Positions 12,151-24,012 of a DNA stretch of 64,000 nt are shown piece by piece. This DNA comes from Lophius americanus (taxonomy: Eukaryota > Chordata > Actinopteri > Lophiiformes > Lophiidae). Made by a program: the position numbers and the translations under genes. The notes beneath the pieces are model-generated. The model ran no database searches. It saw nothing but the letters and a program-made list of their open reading frames with translations, and was not told the origin of the DNA. The first letter of the stretch is position 1. The number at the start of each line of letters is the position of its first letter. The stretch spans positions 2,668,501-2,732,500 of the forward strand of contig JBBDHG010000097.1 of assembly GCA_037951165.1 (NCBI GenBank), given 5' to 3'.

Positions 12151-13226
12151 CTCTTCTCTCCAGTGTTTAAAAATGAATGGATCACACACTCAAAAAATAA
12201 AAAATTTCAATCGTTATTCCCAAGCCGTTAGGCTAATTGATGATTGGCAGGCTTTTGTTCACGCTACTTATGCTACATGAGAATTAAAGTTTAGATGCCG
12301 CTGTGGAACCCTTTTAGCGATCCTGATCACTGATAATGTGAGCGGTCAAAGATAAAAACCAGATCTGCTCTGAGTCGAAACCTGATTTGAGCAGTCTTGC
12401 CTGTGATATGAGTATAACCTCAGACTGGGACACACTAAACATAAAAGAAGGTGAAGGTGAAACTGTATCAGCAATAACTTTCCATTGAGATGCTTTTGGC
12501 ACAAATTTTTGTATTATTTGCCCAACGGCAAATAATAAACGTGTAATATGCAGAATACGCGTTTTAATTATCTTGTGAGTGCGTTCACATCCCTCAGCTG
12601 CTCAACATGTGTCGATGCTGTTGTGTTAAAAACAAGAAAACACATGAGGTTGCTATATAAAGCACCTGGAGGCTATTCATACACCTTACTGTTATCTCAG
12701 GTGCAGCTACTCCTGACAGCAGTAACAATCGCGAGGAGCAACAGTCTGCTTTTACTGTTTTATTGTGACAGTATTGAGGAAGAATGGAAGAAACGGCGAA
12801 ATCAGCCCCTGTCATTTACCAAGGGTTATTTACAGTGCTTTTTTTTTTTTTGATATTGTTCATTAAAAACAGAGTGATTTAGATGTAACTTGAAAAATAC
12901 AGGTTTCCGGTTGTTGTTGTTACCTATGAATAACAAGTTTTCATAGGAAATGATTCTGTGGAAAAACTGCTCATAGGAGACATAAAAATGAGAATGAATT
13001 GAAATCTATTTTGAATTGTGTCTGAATAGATTCCAATTTTATCTAATTTCTCTTACCTTGGTATGTTCAGAATTCTATAAAATAATTAAATAAAATAAGA
13101 ATACATCTTCGAAACACCTCAGATTAAACGTGACAAATTTGAATGCAGTTCGGCTTTCGTTTGGCCCCCTCTGTGATTGAGTTTGATATCCCTGGACTTA
13201 ATGATTTGGGCAGATATAAGACTTAC
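12151..13226. other. Rest of tmem170a intron 2
   Basis: No further exon or repeat was recognised. A poly-T run lies at about 12840-12851. Confidence 0.4.
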
Positions 13227-13397
13227 TAGTGAGGACTCCCCCCAAAACAGGTCCCACAATGCCCATGAGGAGGATGGCGATGGGCATGAATCGGGCCATC
13301 CTGTGCTGGTGCAGTGTGGCGAGGGCGAGCAGAGCTGCAGGCAAGTGGAAGATCAGCGAGGAGACCACTGCCCACAAAAAAACTCCATACCACATCT
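13227..13397 (-). CDS. tmem170a: tmem170a exon 2
   Basis: A 171-nt exon with acceptor tttttccag at its 5' side and donor gtaagt after ACTA. It encodes MWYGVFLWAVVSSLIFHLPA, then ALLALATLHQHRMARFMPIA and ILLMGIVGPVLGGVLT. This gives two transmembrane helices separated by a short HQHRMARF loop and the EMWYGVFLWA family signature. Phase 1 at both ends agrees with exons 1 and 3. Length and order match the TMEM170A family. Confidence 0.95.
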
Positions 13398-14039
13398 CTG
13401 GAAAAACAAACAACCATTCAGTCCCATCAGAATCACTGTAGCATCTCACTTAGACCAATAAAGGTGCAGTATGTAAAATTAAGCGGCATCTAGCCACTTG
13501 ATGCGCTGCACTGCAACATGCATTAAGCCTCAGCACGCCGAAAAATGGAGCCCCGGACGTGCTAGTTAACGCAGATGCAGATCAAATATGGACTACATCA
13601 ATCTGATACTTGAAGGCCACCATACATTCTTGGAATGGGAGGTGTAATGTAGTTTACAATCTGAAACTTCATCACTAGATGTCACTTTTAACACACTGCA
13701 CCTGTAAATGGATACATTCAGGACGAGGCATAGCTTGGAAAGAGTCCAGTAAGGCCTGCTAAGAAGAAACAGGAAGTTCGGGAGAGTAGCTAGCATTGTT
13801 TATTTATTTTTAATTCCTTTATTGAATTGCCTTGATTGACAGCTATGAAAACAAATGAAGTGGGCGACAGTACAAAATAATTGGAAAGAAGAGTCAGGAA
13901 TAAACAACAAGGTGAAGCACACAAAGAACAGGGTAAATGAAACTCACACAAGAGGCTAATCTGAGAGGACAGCAATCCCGGAGCTGTTGAAGGCTGAATA
14001 AATAAACAACTGGACATGTTTGTATTTCTAATAGGTGAA

Positions 14040-14480
14040 ACCGTTTCACCTCTCATTCAAGAGGCTTCTATCAATTTAGCTGATGGGGAGTCAGGTGTTG
14101 ACCCCACTGGGAGGTCTCTGATGCAGTGAGAATATGCATCACTAATGTGGATTTTTAGGGACACAGTGGTCTTAGTTATCTGCTGGGGCATCACATGTGT
14201 CGTTTCTGACATAATTGGGTTCAAGGAGTGAGTGATGGAGAAATTGTCTGGGGAGAGATCTTAAGACTTCATCGTAGGTGCTGGCAAAGCCTAGACCGCT
14301 ATTTAGAGTTAGAGGTTTGACTTTAACGTAGATATCATCTTTCTCTCCTCTCAGTCCGAAATGTGAACGTTGCCATCTTCTATTGAGTGTCCTTCAGAAG
14401 CAGATGGACTGCTGAGTCTTGTCCTGATGAGATGGCTCTGTATTAGGCTTCAACCCTGACCTCTGGCTTGATCAACTCTG
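14040..14480. mobile_element. Probable Penelope-like retroelement tail (tmem170a intron 1)
   Basis: Contains tttcacctctcattcaagag followed by gcttct, which recurs inverted near 35385-35430 (cctcttgtatgagaggtgaa). I associate this dispersed fish sequence with Penelope-like elements, but no intact reverse transcriptase or GIY-YIG frame is visible, so the assignment rests on memory of the repeat. Confidence 0.4.
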
Positions 14481-14835
14481 AGATGGGAAACTTTTTGAAG
14501 GGATTTCTTGTTTTTAATTTTCATTTATTGAAAATGTGAAATGTGGAAGCAGCAAAAACTAAGATCGTTGATTGTAGGTCAGCGCACAACTCAATGGTGG
14601 AATTTTATATTTCTTCTGTAAATGTCTCTGATGGAGAGAGTTGCAGAGAAGAGCGACATCTGGAATATCTTGTGTGTTGCCTCAGCGACCCAAGCCGAAG
14701 GAAATTAATGGATATCAGATATGTTCATGATTATACCTCACATTAATATTAATCATATTTGAAATATAAAGCAAAGTAAAAATCATTCAGTGACTATTCC
14801 AGTAGTTTTAATATTACATATACTCTACATAAACA

Positions 14836-15265
14836 TACACTGGCCAGTTTGATAAGGTAAACCTGTTCAACTGCTCCTTAATGCAAATACTTATTCAGTC
14901 AAATTTGGACAACAGAAGATTGGAAAAACATTTCCTGGTCTGAAGAGTCTTGATTTCTGCTGGGACATTTTGGATGGTAGCTTCAGAATTTGGCGTAAAA
15001 AACATGAAAGCATGGATCCATCCTGCCTTATATCAATGGTTCAGGCTGGTGGTGGTGTGGAGAATATTTTCTTGGCACACTCTGGGCCCCTTAATACCAA
15101 CTAAGCATCTTTTAAACACCACAGAATACCCGAGTATTGTTGCGTCTAATGGCTGCTACCAGCAGGATAACGAGCCATATCAGAAAGCTCAAATCATCTC
15201 AAACTGGTTTCTTGAACATGACAATCCCTGTACTCAAATGGCCTCCAGACACCAGATCAGTTCGG
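14836..15265 (+). mobile_element. Second Tc1-like family relic (tmem170a intron 1)
   Basis: Starts with tacactggccagtttgataa, a typical terminal inverted repeat start, and continues with transposase-like pieces: a WKNISWSEESxFLLGHFGW-like stretch, a GGGVENIFLAHSGPLIP-like stretch, QQDN (catalytic Asp region) and a SNWFLEHDNP segment. It is internally deleted and the right end is missing. It differs from the Tc1 family at 11.3, 45.8 and 61.4 kb. Confidence 0.65.
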
Positions 15266-15429
15266 TTGTTTGGGTGGACCGAAGAAAAACAGTGTCTTTG
15301 CATCAGCATTTCATCAGGGAATTGACGCTTATTCCATCTGGATCTCTCAGTCCTTTCCTGACTTAAATCTATAATAAGACAAATGAGAGACGGATGGGTC
15401 ATGTCTAACAGCTCTGCTTCATGCGCAGA

Positions 15430-15545
15430 GGGAGGAGGAGTCAGGAACAAACTCAGGGTTTGTTGAAGAAACCTGCCAGAAACAGGTTAGGTTCACAGAG
15501 TAAGTTACCGTGGTAACTAACTCTGGAACGGATATCCAAGAGTTT
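15430..15545. mobile_element. Short dispersed element, copy 2
   Basis: Inverted counterpart of 5815-5935: caaactcagggtttgttgaa, then gaaacctgccag and ttaccgtggtaac. Non-coding. Confidence 0.5.
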
Positions 15546-15924
15546 CCCTCATCTCAGGCTTAACAAATTTAAGCGCTTCCTTCAAACTCAAGCTATTGTA
15601 CAATTACTATTATTTGCATGCCCTAAAAACTGTGTGAATCTTTATGGTTGCTACTGGACACTTTCCTTCAGGATGAAGTATCCATCTATATTTGTCGGGG
15701 AGAGTAAATACAGCTCCATACTCTACTATCAGAAGCCTGAAGAGTTCCCCGCAACTATTATTATTAATAGTATTATTGTTGCTGTTGTTATTATCAGGTT
15801 ATTGTCGTTGGGATTAGCCAGTTTAATAAACAATGCTATTGCGACCTTGCTTCAACTAATCCCTGAAGAAAGACTCTCACGCTTAGGGTTTTTACGCTCC
15901 TTTAAAGTTCCCCACGTCCGTTAA

Positions 15925-16128
15925 AAGGAAAGATTTGATGAAGCGAAAGGTGAATTTCACCTCCGTGCACAAATGGATTTACCAGGTAGAAGAAAAAAAT
16001 GGAAGACCAAAGAGGAGGTTTCTGGATGTTGTGAGAGAGGACATGCATTTGGTCGGTGTGACAGAGGAAGGAAGCGATGACATGGGAGGATGGAAACAGA
16101 TCACCTGCTGTGGAGACCCCTAAAGGGA
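15925..16128 (+). mobile_element. LINE 3' end fragment (GRPKRRFLD family)
   Basis: The frame reads EEKNGRPKRRFLDVVREDMH, then LVGVTEEGSDDMGGWKQITC and CGDP. The same C-terminal block is seen at 40670-40940 (- strand) and 49770-49940 (+ strand). It is the 3' end of the reverse transcriptase ORF of a non-LTR element; the clade was not determined. Confidence 0.7.
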
Positions 16129-16208
16129 ACAGCACAGGAGAAGAGGGAAAAGGCACAAACATTCCTAACAAGCAGCCTGTACAGCTAACTGGCTAACATT
16201 AGCCCAAC

Positions 16209-16323
16209 CTGAGAAGTCGCTGAGAGATGTATCGTTTCCTCGGTGTGTTCCGTTCTTCCTCGGTACTAGATTCAGACCAAGGATCTGCTGGACGAAGCCG
16301 ACTTCCACGTACTTGTCCCCCAT
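16209..16323 (-). CDS. tmem170a: tmem170a exon 1 (start codon)
   Basis: A 115-nt coding exon with ATG at 16323-16321 in context gagtcATGG. The frame reads MGDKYVEVGFVQQILGLNLV, then PRKNGTHRGNDTSLSDFS. The QQILGLNLVPR and N-G-T/N-D-T-S-L segments match the family N-terminus, with two N-glycosylation sequons. The exon ends in phase 1 with G, which joins AG of exon 2 to give the Glu of EMWYGVF. The donor is gttggg, weaker than consensus. The assembled protein is 138 aa, close to the family length of about 140. No in-frame upstream ATG was preferred. Confidence 0.88.
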
Positions 16324-17029
16324 GACTCAAACCGGATAAAGGGAGGACAGGTTGGGAAACATGAGAGTCTGATGGGTTTATCAAGACTCGATCCTGTTGC
16401 CAGAGCAGTTAGCATTAGGCTAGCTGTCAACGCAACTTCTTCTTCTTCGTTGGTGTTATACATCGAATGGCGTCGCTCTAGTAGCATCACTGCCCCCCTC
16501 AGGTGGAAACTTCAACTACCACCTTTTCAATACCTCCTCTTTTTTTTCTGGTACCAATGTGCAACACCGTATTAAAACTCTTCATTTTATTCAAAAGCAA
16601 TACAAAATAGAACACGAATGTAATAAAACAACAGTACTATACAATACAATATAAAATAGATACACCGAGCCAGGGGTTTCAAAGTTTGACACAAACAAAT
16701 ATGAACTGAAAGAAATGCACTAAAATATATAACAAAACATTTGAAAAATCGTCTCTCATGAGATTGATACAATACATTTGGAGGCCAAATTTAAGCTTTT
16801 TCGAAGCCTATTTGTTACATGAGGTAGATAATGTTAAACTGCATGGCTTTGTTTCCTTTTTAAAGGTACATAAATACATTTCTATTTTGAACACCTTATG
16901 TTTATGCATTTATAACTTGGCCAGTAATATGATGAGATTGCCTAGAAATAACTAATTCTACAATTCTATTGTCATTATTAAAACCAACTGATACATCTTT
17001 CAGACAATGTAAAAATAACAGCGTCCTAA

Positions 17030-17420
17030 CTGCAACTTCTCACCATCAAGGGGACTGAGGTGGAACAGGCTGATGGTCACAAGTTCCTGGGTCTTCATGT
17101 GACAGAAACCTGAGCTTGGCGGAAAACACTGTGGCTTCAGTAAAAAAGGCCCAGAAGAAACTGTATTTCCTAATGCTGTTAATGAAGGCCCGACTCAGCT
17201 GTTACCCCCTAACCCAGGCCTCAACGAGAACATTCACACCGGAGGCATCACTGTATGGTTTGGAAACGCCAAGCAGTCAGAGAAAAAGGCTCTCCAGCGA
17301 GTCATGAAAAATGCGGGAGGATCAAAGAAGATGACCTCCCCTACATGGACACAATCTACACACAACGTTGCAGGAAAAAAGCACGGATCATCCTAAAGGA
17401 CAAACACCACCCTGCTCCCT
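17030..17420 (+). mobile_element. L2/CR1-type LINE 3' fragment
   Basis: Translated pieces include SVKKAQKKLYFLMLLMKARL, a YGLETPSSQ-like stretch, LQRVMKNAGGSKK and a YTQRCRKKARIILKDKHHPA block, the usual C-terminal part of L2/CR1-superfamily ORF2. The frame changes several times. Confidence 0.7.
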
Positions 17421-17739
17421 CTGTGTTTAAATGGAAAACCTCAGGGTATTACATGAGGCATTCCAGACCTGACAGTATCATCACACACGTAACAGATTGT
17501 TGCAAGGAAATGTCAATGTCATGCAAGGAAAATAAGTTTGCCCTGTGTTTAATCTTCACCAAAAGTTTTGATGATGAGTGTGAGTATGCAGGTGTGTGTA
17601 CGATCTACTATAACATTATAGCCACTGACAGGTGAAATCAGAATAACATTGATTATCTTTTTAAAATGTCCTCTGTCGCCTGCTATCCGTACCGCTTTGC
17701 ACCCGTCCATCCCTGCAGGGGGTGAGTCCACAGGGCGGC

Positions 17740-18380
17740 GGCTCCATTAAGATTGTTCGGGCTGAGCCCGGAAAGATCCACATGGTAAATGGCCCAGCCA
17801 CCAGAAGCTCACCAACAAGCTCCCCTCCCAGCTCTGACTCCAGAAGGGTACCCCGGTCTCACTATTCTGATCAAGGTTTCACAACTGTTTGGTGCCTATT
17901 ACTGCATGTGGCGTTGAGCAGGAATGTCAACCACGATACCCCAATAATGTCCAAAGCCCTCAGAAACTCAGGGCTATTTGGGTGGCCCACGCTGTTTAGT
18001 GACCCCTTGTGTCTTGATACTGGGGCCCTCCCTCCTGCTGGTTCTCCACCCCAGGCCAGGTCTTCTGGGCTTTGGGTTGTGCCACAGTCGTCCCTCATAC
18101 GACCCGGTCATTTGAACCTTCCAAGAAGCTGTTCTCATCCGTCGTCCACATCTCCGTAGTATCACACTGACATCATGTTTCATCGTAAGCCTATCTTCTA
18201 GCTTCCCAGTTTTTAAATATGACTCTGCATTCATCAAGCTCCTTCATACTGCTGCTACTCGCACCCTCCATCTTGTCTGCCCAGTCCTCACAGATCCATC
18301 AACCTCAACATTCATCAGACTCATCAGAGTCATCAGCCACCACCACCTGTTGCAGGTCAGGGCAAATGCTGTAAGCTTTC
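17740..18380 (-). mobile_element. RTE (Rex3-like) LINE relic
   Basis: On the - strand the frame reads SPEFLRALDIIGVSWLTFLL followed by NATC, then a region with LRRCGRRMRTASWKVQMTGS. The matching block at 30530-30720 (PGVDEIHPEFVKALDIVGLS) shows this is the reverse transcriptase N-terminal region of an RTE-like element. Heavily mutated. Confidence 0.65.
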
Positions 18381-18634
18381 ATCTTTATTCCATTCTCTCT
18401 CTCTCTGAAAGATATGCTTTTAATTAAGAATCTGACAAGTCATGACGATTAGTTTTGTCTTCCAGCTCAACCTCAGTATTACATGTTCAGAAACTCCAAC
18501 CAGCTCAGCAGACAAGCAAACAACTGATGAGATGTACGCTATGGAGGAGGAGTGTGGAGAGAGAGGAGCAAAGTAGTGTTGTATGGAAAGACAGTGTTTC
18601 AGGACAGTCACAGCCCGTGTGATCAAGCGGTAAG

Positions 18635-18705
18635 ATGGACAGGACTCTGCTGTGGCTGTTAGCCTTTCTGCTCTTCTCCACTATTGTGGCTGATGGATCC
18701 CCATT
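18635..18705 (+). CDS. c3-like exon 1: signal peptide
   Basis: ATG in context gtaagATGG; reads MDRTLLWLLAFLLFSTIVAD followed by GSP. It is a classic secretory signal with a hydrophobic Leu/Phe core; the DGSP end matches the mature N-terminus start in C3. Phase 2 at the end, donor gtaagt. Confidence 0.9.
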
Positions 18706-19901
18706 GTAAGTAGAACTGTTGGTGGACAGTAACTAAAAACATTTAGTGGATTTTGTCCACTTTATGCTACTTTATGCTGCTACTGTTTTATTTATGAGAA
18801 AATTGTATATGAAAAAAAGTTAAATAAACTTTTTAATAACTACAGCAGATTTCTGGAAAATAAGACACAGCTCAAATACCGCTGATTTAATGATATGTTG
18901 ACTGTTTAGAGATATGTTGTTTTAACAGCTTATAAAATATTCTATTCCTCAGCAAAACACTGAGAGGTAAAGTTTCAATGCAGACTTACAATTTTTTTTA
19001 ATAATCCATGTACATTTTTCTGATATAACTTGCATACTTTTACGGCATTAAATCCAGGCTTTTACTTGTAGCGGAGTATTTTCACTTTGTACTTTCATTC
19101 AAGCAAAGAATTAGAATATCGTACCACCACTGAGTAGAACTGCCTCAGTTCCACGGAAAACAGGAAAGTGAATGAAGTACGAAAACGTGAACAAACATGA
19201 ACTGGTCACTAAACTTTTTTTTTTTACATTCAATAAATGTACTTATATACAATTTAAATAGTAAAACAAATGTGATCATCATCGTTTTTCAAACTTAGCC
19301 CACTGTTTCAAGTCTAACTGAAGATTAAAACGTGTTGGATCGACAAAATATGATTTCTCAGAACTTAGTTTTAAGTGGATCACAGAATCAACAACATTAG
19401 TTCATGTAGGACAGAATAATCTTTATGAAGTAAATCAAATAAATATTTTGTTCAATTCATTTTGCTCAGTTTAGTTAGCTGGAAAATCATAATCCATGTT
19501 GAACTGATAATGCGGTTCTGATCCAATACCGTCCTAATGATGTTCTTAAAGTTATATCTAACACAACTCAGTTTGTTGGAAATACTTCAAATACCTGGAT
19601 TAAGTAAATTCAACTAATTAGGCCCTAAAGAAGGGTATTTTCAAGTCTAATGAATATCAGAGAAAAAATACATCAGACCCAGCAAACAATGATGAAATAT
19701 AAAAATAGATCAATAATTACAGTTCAAGTCCATGCTGAGACAGAGGAGACATAATCTACTCAGGAACAGCTCTTACGAAAAACAAATATATATATATATA
19801 TAAATGTTTGTTGCTGATTTTACATTCCTTTGTGAACCACAGCTCTGAAGTTAGTCCATCGTATTAAACGTACAGTGACTAATCTTCTCTTTGCTCTGCA
19901 G
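18706..19901 (+). other. c3-like intron 1
   Basis: AT-rich, with a short (TA)n run at about 19785-19802. No transposon was recognised. Confidence 0.6.
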
Positions 19902-20100
19902 GAAGTTGATGTCTGCCCCCATTGTGTTGCGGGTATTAACACCAGAAAACGTCTTTGTGGAGTGCCAGGACTGCTCTGATAATTCTGACATCGAAGTCAA
20001 GATAACGGTATTTAGCTATCCGGCCAAAACCAGAATGATTTCTTCAACGCATGTGACGCTCACGAGAGAAAATCATTTCCAGAACTTTGGACAAATTATG
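19902..20100 (+). CDS. c3-like exon 2: MG1
   Basis: A 199-nt exon. Starts LKLMSAPIVLRVLTPENVFV, the first beta strands of macroglobulin domain 1, then ECQDCSDNSDIEVKITVF. Ends phase 0 before gtaaga. The extra Cys pair in ECQDC is unusual for C3 at this site. Confidence 0.93.
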
Positions 20101-21109
20101 GTAAGATAGAGATCTTAAAATATATATTGCTCTTTAATAAACAAAATACTTTAGTGACATGTAATTTATCACTTTGTCCCTGCAAATAAGTTGTTTTTGT
20201 ATAGGAAGAACCATGTACTGTACATACAGTAGTGATGTCATAACGCACGCTTTCTCTAAAGGTGGGAAGTGCTGGGGTAAAAAAATCTAATTTTGAAATG
20301 AAGATAATGCTTTAACACACTTACAGGGCAGTAAGGTGAAAGGCAGTGTGTGTGAGGTGGAAAGCAGAGAACTTCTCCGTCTTCCGATGGAGGCGGGATC
20401 TACTAGATCAATTTAATGTATTTCAATGTGCGTATTTTGTTCATGCGGATCTACTATTGGCCGAAACACAGGAAATGATGCTCCAATGGAGGACGTCCCC
20501 CATAACCAATCAATGACCAGATTACAATATTGACATGGCGCTGGTCCAGTTTCCATATTTCCTATTCAATTCTCATCCACTGTAGTAAAGGAATGATTGA
20601 TTCATTAAGAACTACTTCAAATATAATAATATATGATATCTTTAATTTTAGTTTTTTTGTGTGTGTGTAGGTGTGTCTGTGTATGTAACCGAGCAGTTAT
20701 ACTTTGAAACTACGACATAATAAAACCTGCAGCTAACACAGAGTAACACGAGGAGAACGGCCCGTGTTTGATTTATCATCAAAGCAGAACACCGTCAAAA
20801 CACTAGACAACTTAAATTTAGCTCTTTTCCAACAAAATAAGAGCACTAAAACTGCAAAACCATTTACAGAACACAGGAAATCACTTGGTATATTTAACGA
20901 GGCGAAAAACCAATCTCCAATCTGTCTGGTGGGAAGAGGGCAGCAACGCCAAAATCTGAGGCCATGGTTCTCTGAGTTCAAGTATCTTGAAATTCACCCT
21001 GAGGTCAACAGTGCGGTTTTGTTTGGTATTAGTGCCAATGCATAAGTTGTAGCGGTCGGTCGTGCTAAAATAAAGAGCTGAGTTCAAGGCAAAACCCACG
21101 ATTTACCAT

Positions 21110-21335
21110 GTAGTCTTCCTTTCAACCCTCACCTATGGTCACGAGCTCTGGGTAGAGACCAAAAGAATGAGGTGAATGAGACACGCAGCTCATACGAGCT
21201 TCTTTGGTTGGATTCGCCAGAGCGATGCTGGAGTTGAGCCGCTTCTCCTTTCTGTTGAAATGAGTCTCTCGAGATGGTTTGGGTCCATGATTGTGACAAC
21301 TGACAACCTTTTCCAGGCATGTCCAACTGGAGCGG
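21110..21335 (+). mobile_element. RTE (Rex3-like) LINE 3' fragment in intron 2
   Basis: The DNA cctatggtcacgagctctgg followed by gtagagacc, and later gttgagccgcttctcctttc, match the conserved 3' end of fish RTE ORFs (YGHELWV, then EPLLL). Frameshifted. Confidence 0.65.
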
Positions 21336-21394
21336 CAGGTGGCTGCCCAACTTGAAGTGGGCTCTGCTGAAGGTTTCTGCCATCCAATAGGCAA

Positions 21395-21615
21395 TCTTTT
21401 TCCTATCCGGTGTTTTTCTAAAAAAACTCCTTCTATTGAGGAAAATACGACGTATTTAAGATAGATCACGCCAGTCGATCCGTATACACCAAACATGGAC
21501 TAAATCAAACCAACAATTGAGAAATTATGGCCCGAAAACTTAAGATAAAACCCCTCCCAGTGGCGGAAATATACAACTGACCCTTCCCAATATCAGAACT
21601 CACGTTACTGTGGGA
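21395..21615. repeat. Interspersed repeat R1, inverted copy
   Basis: Holds caccaaacatggactaaatc and gagaaattatggcccgaaaa, the reverse complement of the R1 core at 4060-4335 and 60430-60745. Confidence 0.65.
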
Positions 21616-21683
21616 AACGTGGAAATGAGGCCCAGCAGTGCTTTAAAAATGACTCACTGTTCGTTTCCATGTCTTGTTTTCAG

Positions 21684-21846
21684 ATTTCTGCAGATGATGT
21701 CAATAAGGATCCCAACATTAACAGCTATGTGTACCTTCAAGCTCAGTTCCCTGACCAGGAGCTGGAGAAAATCGTCTTGGTGTCTCTGTATTCAAGGCAC
21801 CTCTTCATTCAGACTGAAAGGAGCCTTTACACTCCTGATACTCATG
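21684..21846 (+). CDS. c3-like exon 3: MG1/MG2
   Basis: A 163-nt exon. Reads ISADDVNKDPNINSYVYLQA, then QFPDQELEKIVLVSLYSRHL, then FIQTERSLYTPDTH. The LVSLxSxxLFIQT-xxxYTP block is the hallmark of the start of MG2 in C3/C4/C5. Ends phase 1. Confidence 0.96.
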
Positions 21847-21999
21847 GTGAGTTCAATTTTGTAATGTCCTTAGTTAAGTGGTGGCTCTGAGAGTTCTGGG
21901 GGTATTTCTCCTTGCTGGCCCGGCGTTGGTTTAGATGTTGGTCATGTTTACACAGTGTTCATTGGTATTTTGTCGCATACTTTACATCTAATATCAAAA

Positions 22000-22310
22000 T
22001 AATAATACATTTTATTTATGGGCGCCTTGCCGGAAATTCAAGGTCAACAATAAAAAAACAAATATCAAGACATTAGTCAAATTATATGCAAGAAACAGCT
22101 AAAAATAAGTACAGGTCAACAACAGTGGTCACACAGAATAGACGAGTCTCTACAGATGAGTTTCCAGGTGAGATTTGTAAGTGGGGAGAGAGTTCCAGGG
22201 ACGAAAGGCAGCACGGCCAAAAGCCCTGGACCCCATTGATGATAAACGGGCAGGAGGTGAGGAGCATGGGTGAGGAAGACCAAAGAATACCAGAGGGTTT
22301 GAAAGAGGAG
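22000..22310 (-). mobile_element. Retroposon relic in intron 3
   Basis: Begins aataatacattttatttatg, as does the 3' region of the LINE at 63260, followed by decayed sequence whose - strand reads PGTLSPLTNLTWKLICRDSS. Likely the 3' end of a related L2-type element. Confidence 0.45.
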
Positions 22311-22317
22311 GACAGAG

Positions 22318-22380
22318 ATGTTCCGATTGGGAGACGGCCGCTCTACCCAATGAGCTACAGCCGCCCGCGGGATACTATTG
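22318..22380 (-). mobile_element. tRNA-derived SINE head fragment
   Basis: The reverse complement reads ggcggctgtagctcattggg followed by tagagcggccgtctcccaat, a tRNA-like A-box region as found in tRNA-derived SINEs. Only the tRNA-like head is visible, so it is not a functional tRNA. Confidence 0.55.
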
Positions 22381-23129
22381 AGGTGTGCTGTCAAGGACGT
22401 TATCCTGACTCTTGACTTGGGGGGAGGGAGGAACATCTATCAGACATCTATCAGAATAAATGGAATATAATAATCTTAACTTTTGATTGGAAATCATAAT
22501 CAACAGAAAATATAAATGTCCTCTACATCTGTGGAGGGGTGGGTCTTCTTCCACATAGGCGACCATGTTGAACTGCCATGTTTGTACAGGAGCCTGAATG
22601 GACAAACCAAACTTGCAGTGAAGGAGCTTTTAGAGCGTTTCAACCCTGATGCTGCAACGGTCTTGAATGGTTCCTGGTTGGCTTAGAAAGTCCTTGGCCG
22701 ATTGTTCACTGTGACCATTTTGCTCCATGTGGTACGAGGACGCTCACGCCGTGGTGCCGTCTGTCGTCCACTCAATTGCTTGACACTGGCGGACTGGGCA
22801 GAAATCACCAGTTTACCTCTCAATAGTTTGAATAATCTGGTCTCCATGTTTTGCCTTCTTTTACTGCGAGGTATAAACTCCACAAGTAAAAGTACTGCAT
22901 TCAAAACCTTATATGTGGAAAAGTATATATAAGTATCATCAGTAAAAATGTACTCACTATGGAAGTAAAAGTAACTGGTAACTAAAGCTGTTCAGTAAAT
23001 GTAGTGAAATATAAAGTAAAATATAACCCTCTGAGATGTAACGGAGTAAACTACAATGTTTCATAAAATAGAAATAATTACATCTGTGAAAAGTCCGAGG
23101 CATTATGTAACGATGATCTCCGCAGTGGG

Positions 23130-23400
23130 AGAGGCAGATCCTTCTTCTTATCATAATAACTCAAGAACCCTTTCATGGATCATTTTGAAATTTTATACCC
23201 AAATGGACCTGAGTTGGAGGAAGAATCGGATTGACGTGGGGAATGTTCAGTTGCTTATTTTTGCCTATAAGGGGAGCTTCATGTCCAAAAGTACTTCAGA
23301 CAAATCCTCCCGGCCATTCGTCCAATTAAGTCCAAATGAGGTGCATATGAATTGACTTGAAGAGATCTATCTTGTTTATACCATGTTTTACTTTAACAGT
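23130..23400. repeat. Interspersed repeat R1 copy
   Basis: Contains ttcatggatcattttgaaat, ggggagcttcatgtccaaaa and gaggtgcatatgaattgact, in the same order as in 4060-4335. Confidence 0.65.
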
Positions 23401-23514
23401 TTATATTTTACACACTTTGCGGAGTTTTTTTTTTGTACAAAAGGCAGTGTTTTTTCTGGGACGTAACTACACATTTAACTTGAGGAGCTCAACAGGAGGA
23501 TTATGTATGTAAAA

Positions 23515-23735
23515 TGGTTTATGCAGGGAAAGCTCCCTCTAGTGAGTAAAATAAGATATATTAGTGTAATGTAAGATACATACATGATAAACGCATATGC
23601 ACCGAATTTGGACTAAATTCGACCAGCGGTTGTGAAGTTATGGCTCGAAAGCTTTTGGAGATAAAGATTCCCCTAGTGGCGTAAATATGAAACATACCTT
23701 TCCCAAAATCAGTTTAGTTCTTCTTCACACTAAGG
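23515..23735. repeat. Interspersed repeat R1, inverted copy
   Basis: Contains gggaaagctccctctagtga, catatgcaccgaatttggac, gataaagattcccctagtgg and ttcttcttcacactaaggt. Adjacent to the direct copy at 23130-23400 but in opposite orientation. Confidence 0.65.
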
Positions 23736-23767
23736 TGAGTATAACATTTGAAAATGTCCCAACGGGC

Positions 23768-24012
23768 GCCGATGTTGGCTCAGTTGGTGGAGCGATTGTC
23801 CACTTATATGAAGGTCAACGGTCCAATCCCCGACCACTGCGGTGCACATGTGTCCTTGAGTAAATAGTGAACCCCAAGTTGCTCCCAATGTCTGTTCCAT
23901 TGGTGTGTGAATGATGGCGTGAATGGTTACTGCTGCTGATGAGCAGGTGGCACCTTGCATGGCAGCTTCTATCATCACTGTATGAAGATTATAAGTACAG
24001 TCCATTTACAAT
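23768..24012 (+). mobile_element. tRNA-derived SINE-like repeat
   Basis: Starts gatgttggctcagttggtgg followed by agcgattg, with a gtccaatcccc B-box-like part, then caagttgctcccaatgtctg and gagcaggtggcaccttgcat, ending agtacagtccatttac. This is a familiar teleost tRNA-head SINE structure, decayed. Confidence 0.7.

Larger units (their letters stand above)
16324..18634. other. Head-to-head spacer between tmem170a and the c3-like gene
   Basis: About 2.3 kb separates the two divergent start codons. It should hold both promoters. The middle is filled by a LINE fragment (17030-17420) and an RTE-type relic (17740-18380), leaving about 250 bp of apparently unique DNA before the c3-like ATG. I see no clear TATA box. 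Confidence 0.5.

Noticed and set aside
12548..12853. 101-codon + strand frame in tmem170a intron 2
   Set aside because: Lies in an intron opposite tmem170a, with no family features and a poly-T end.
17722..18159. 145-codon + strand frame
   Set aside because: It is the antisense of an RTE reverse transcriptase relic read on the - strand.
20764..21045. 93-codon + strand frame in c3-like intron 2
   Set aside because: No recognisable domain, no splice logic, and adjacent to RTE debris; likely non-coding.
23768..23845. Functional tRNA gene
   Set aside because: Only the internal promoter boxes resemble a tRNA; the acceptor stem does not pair and SINE body sequence follows.
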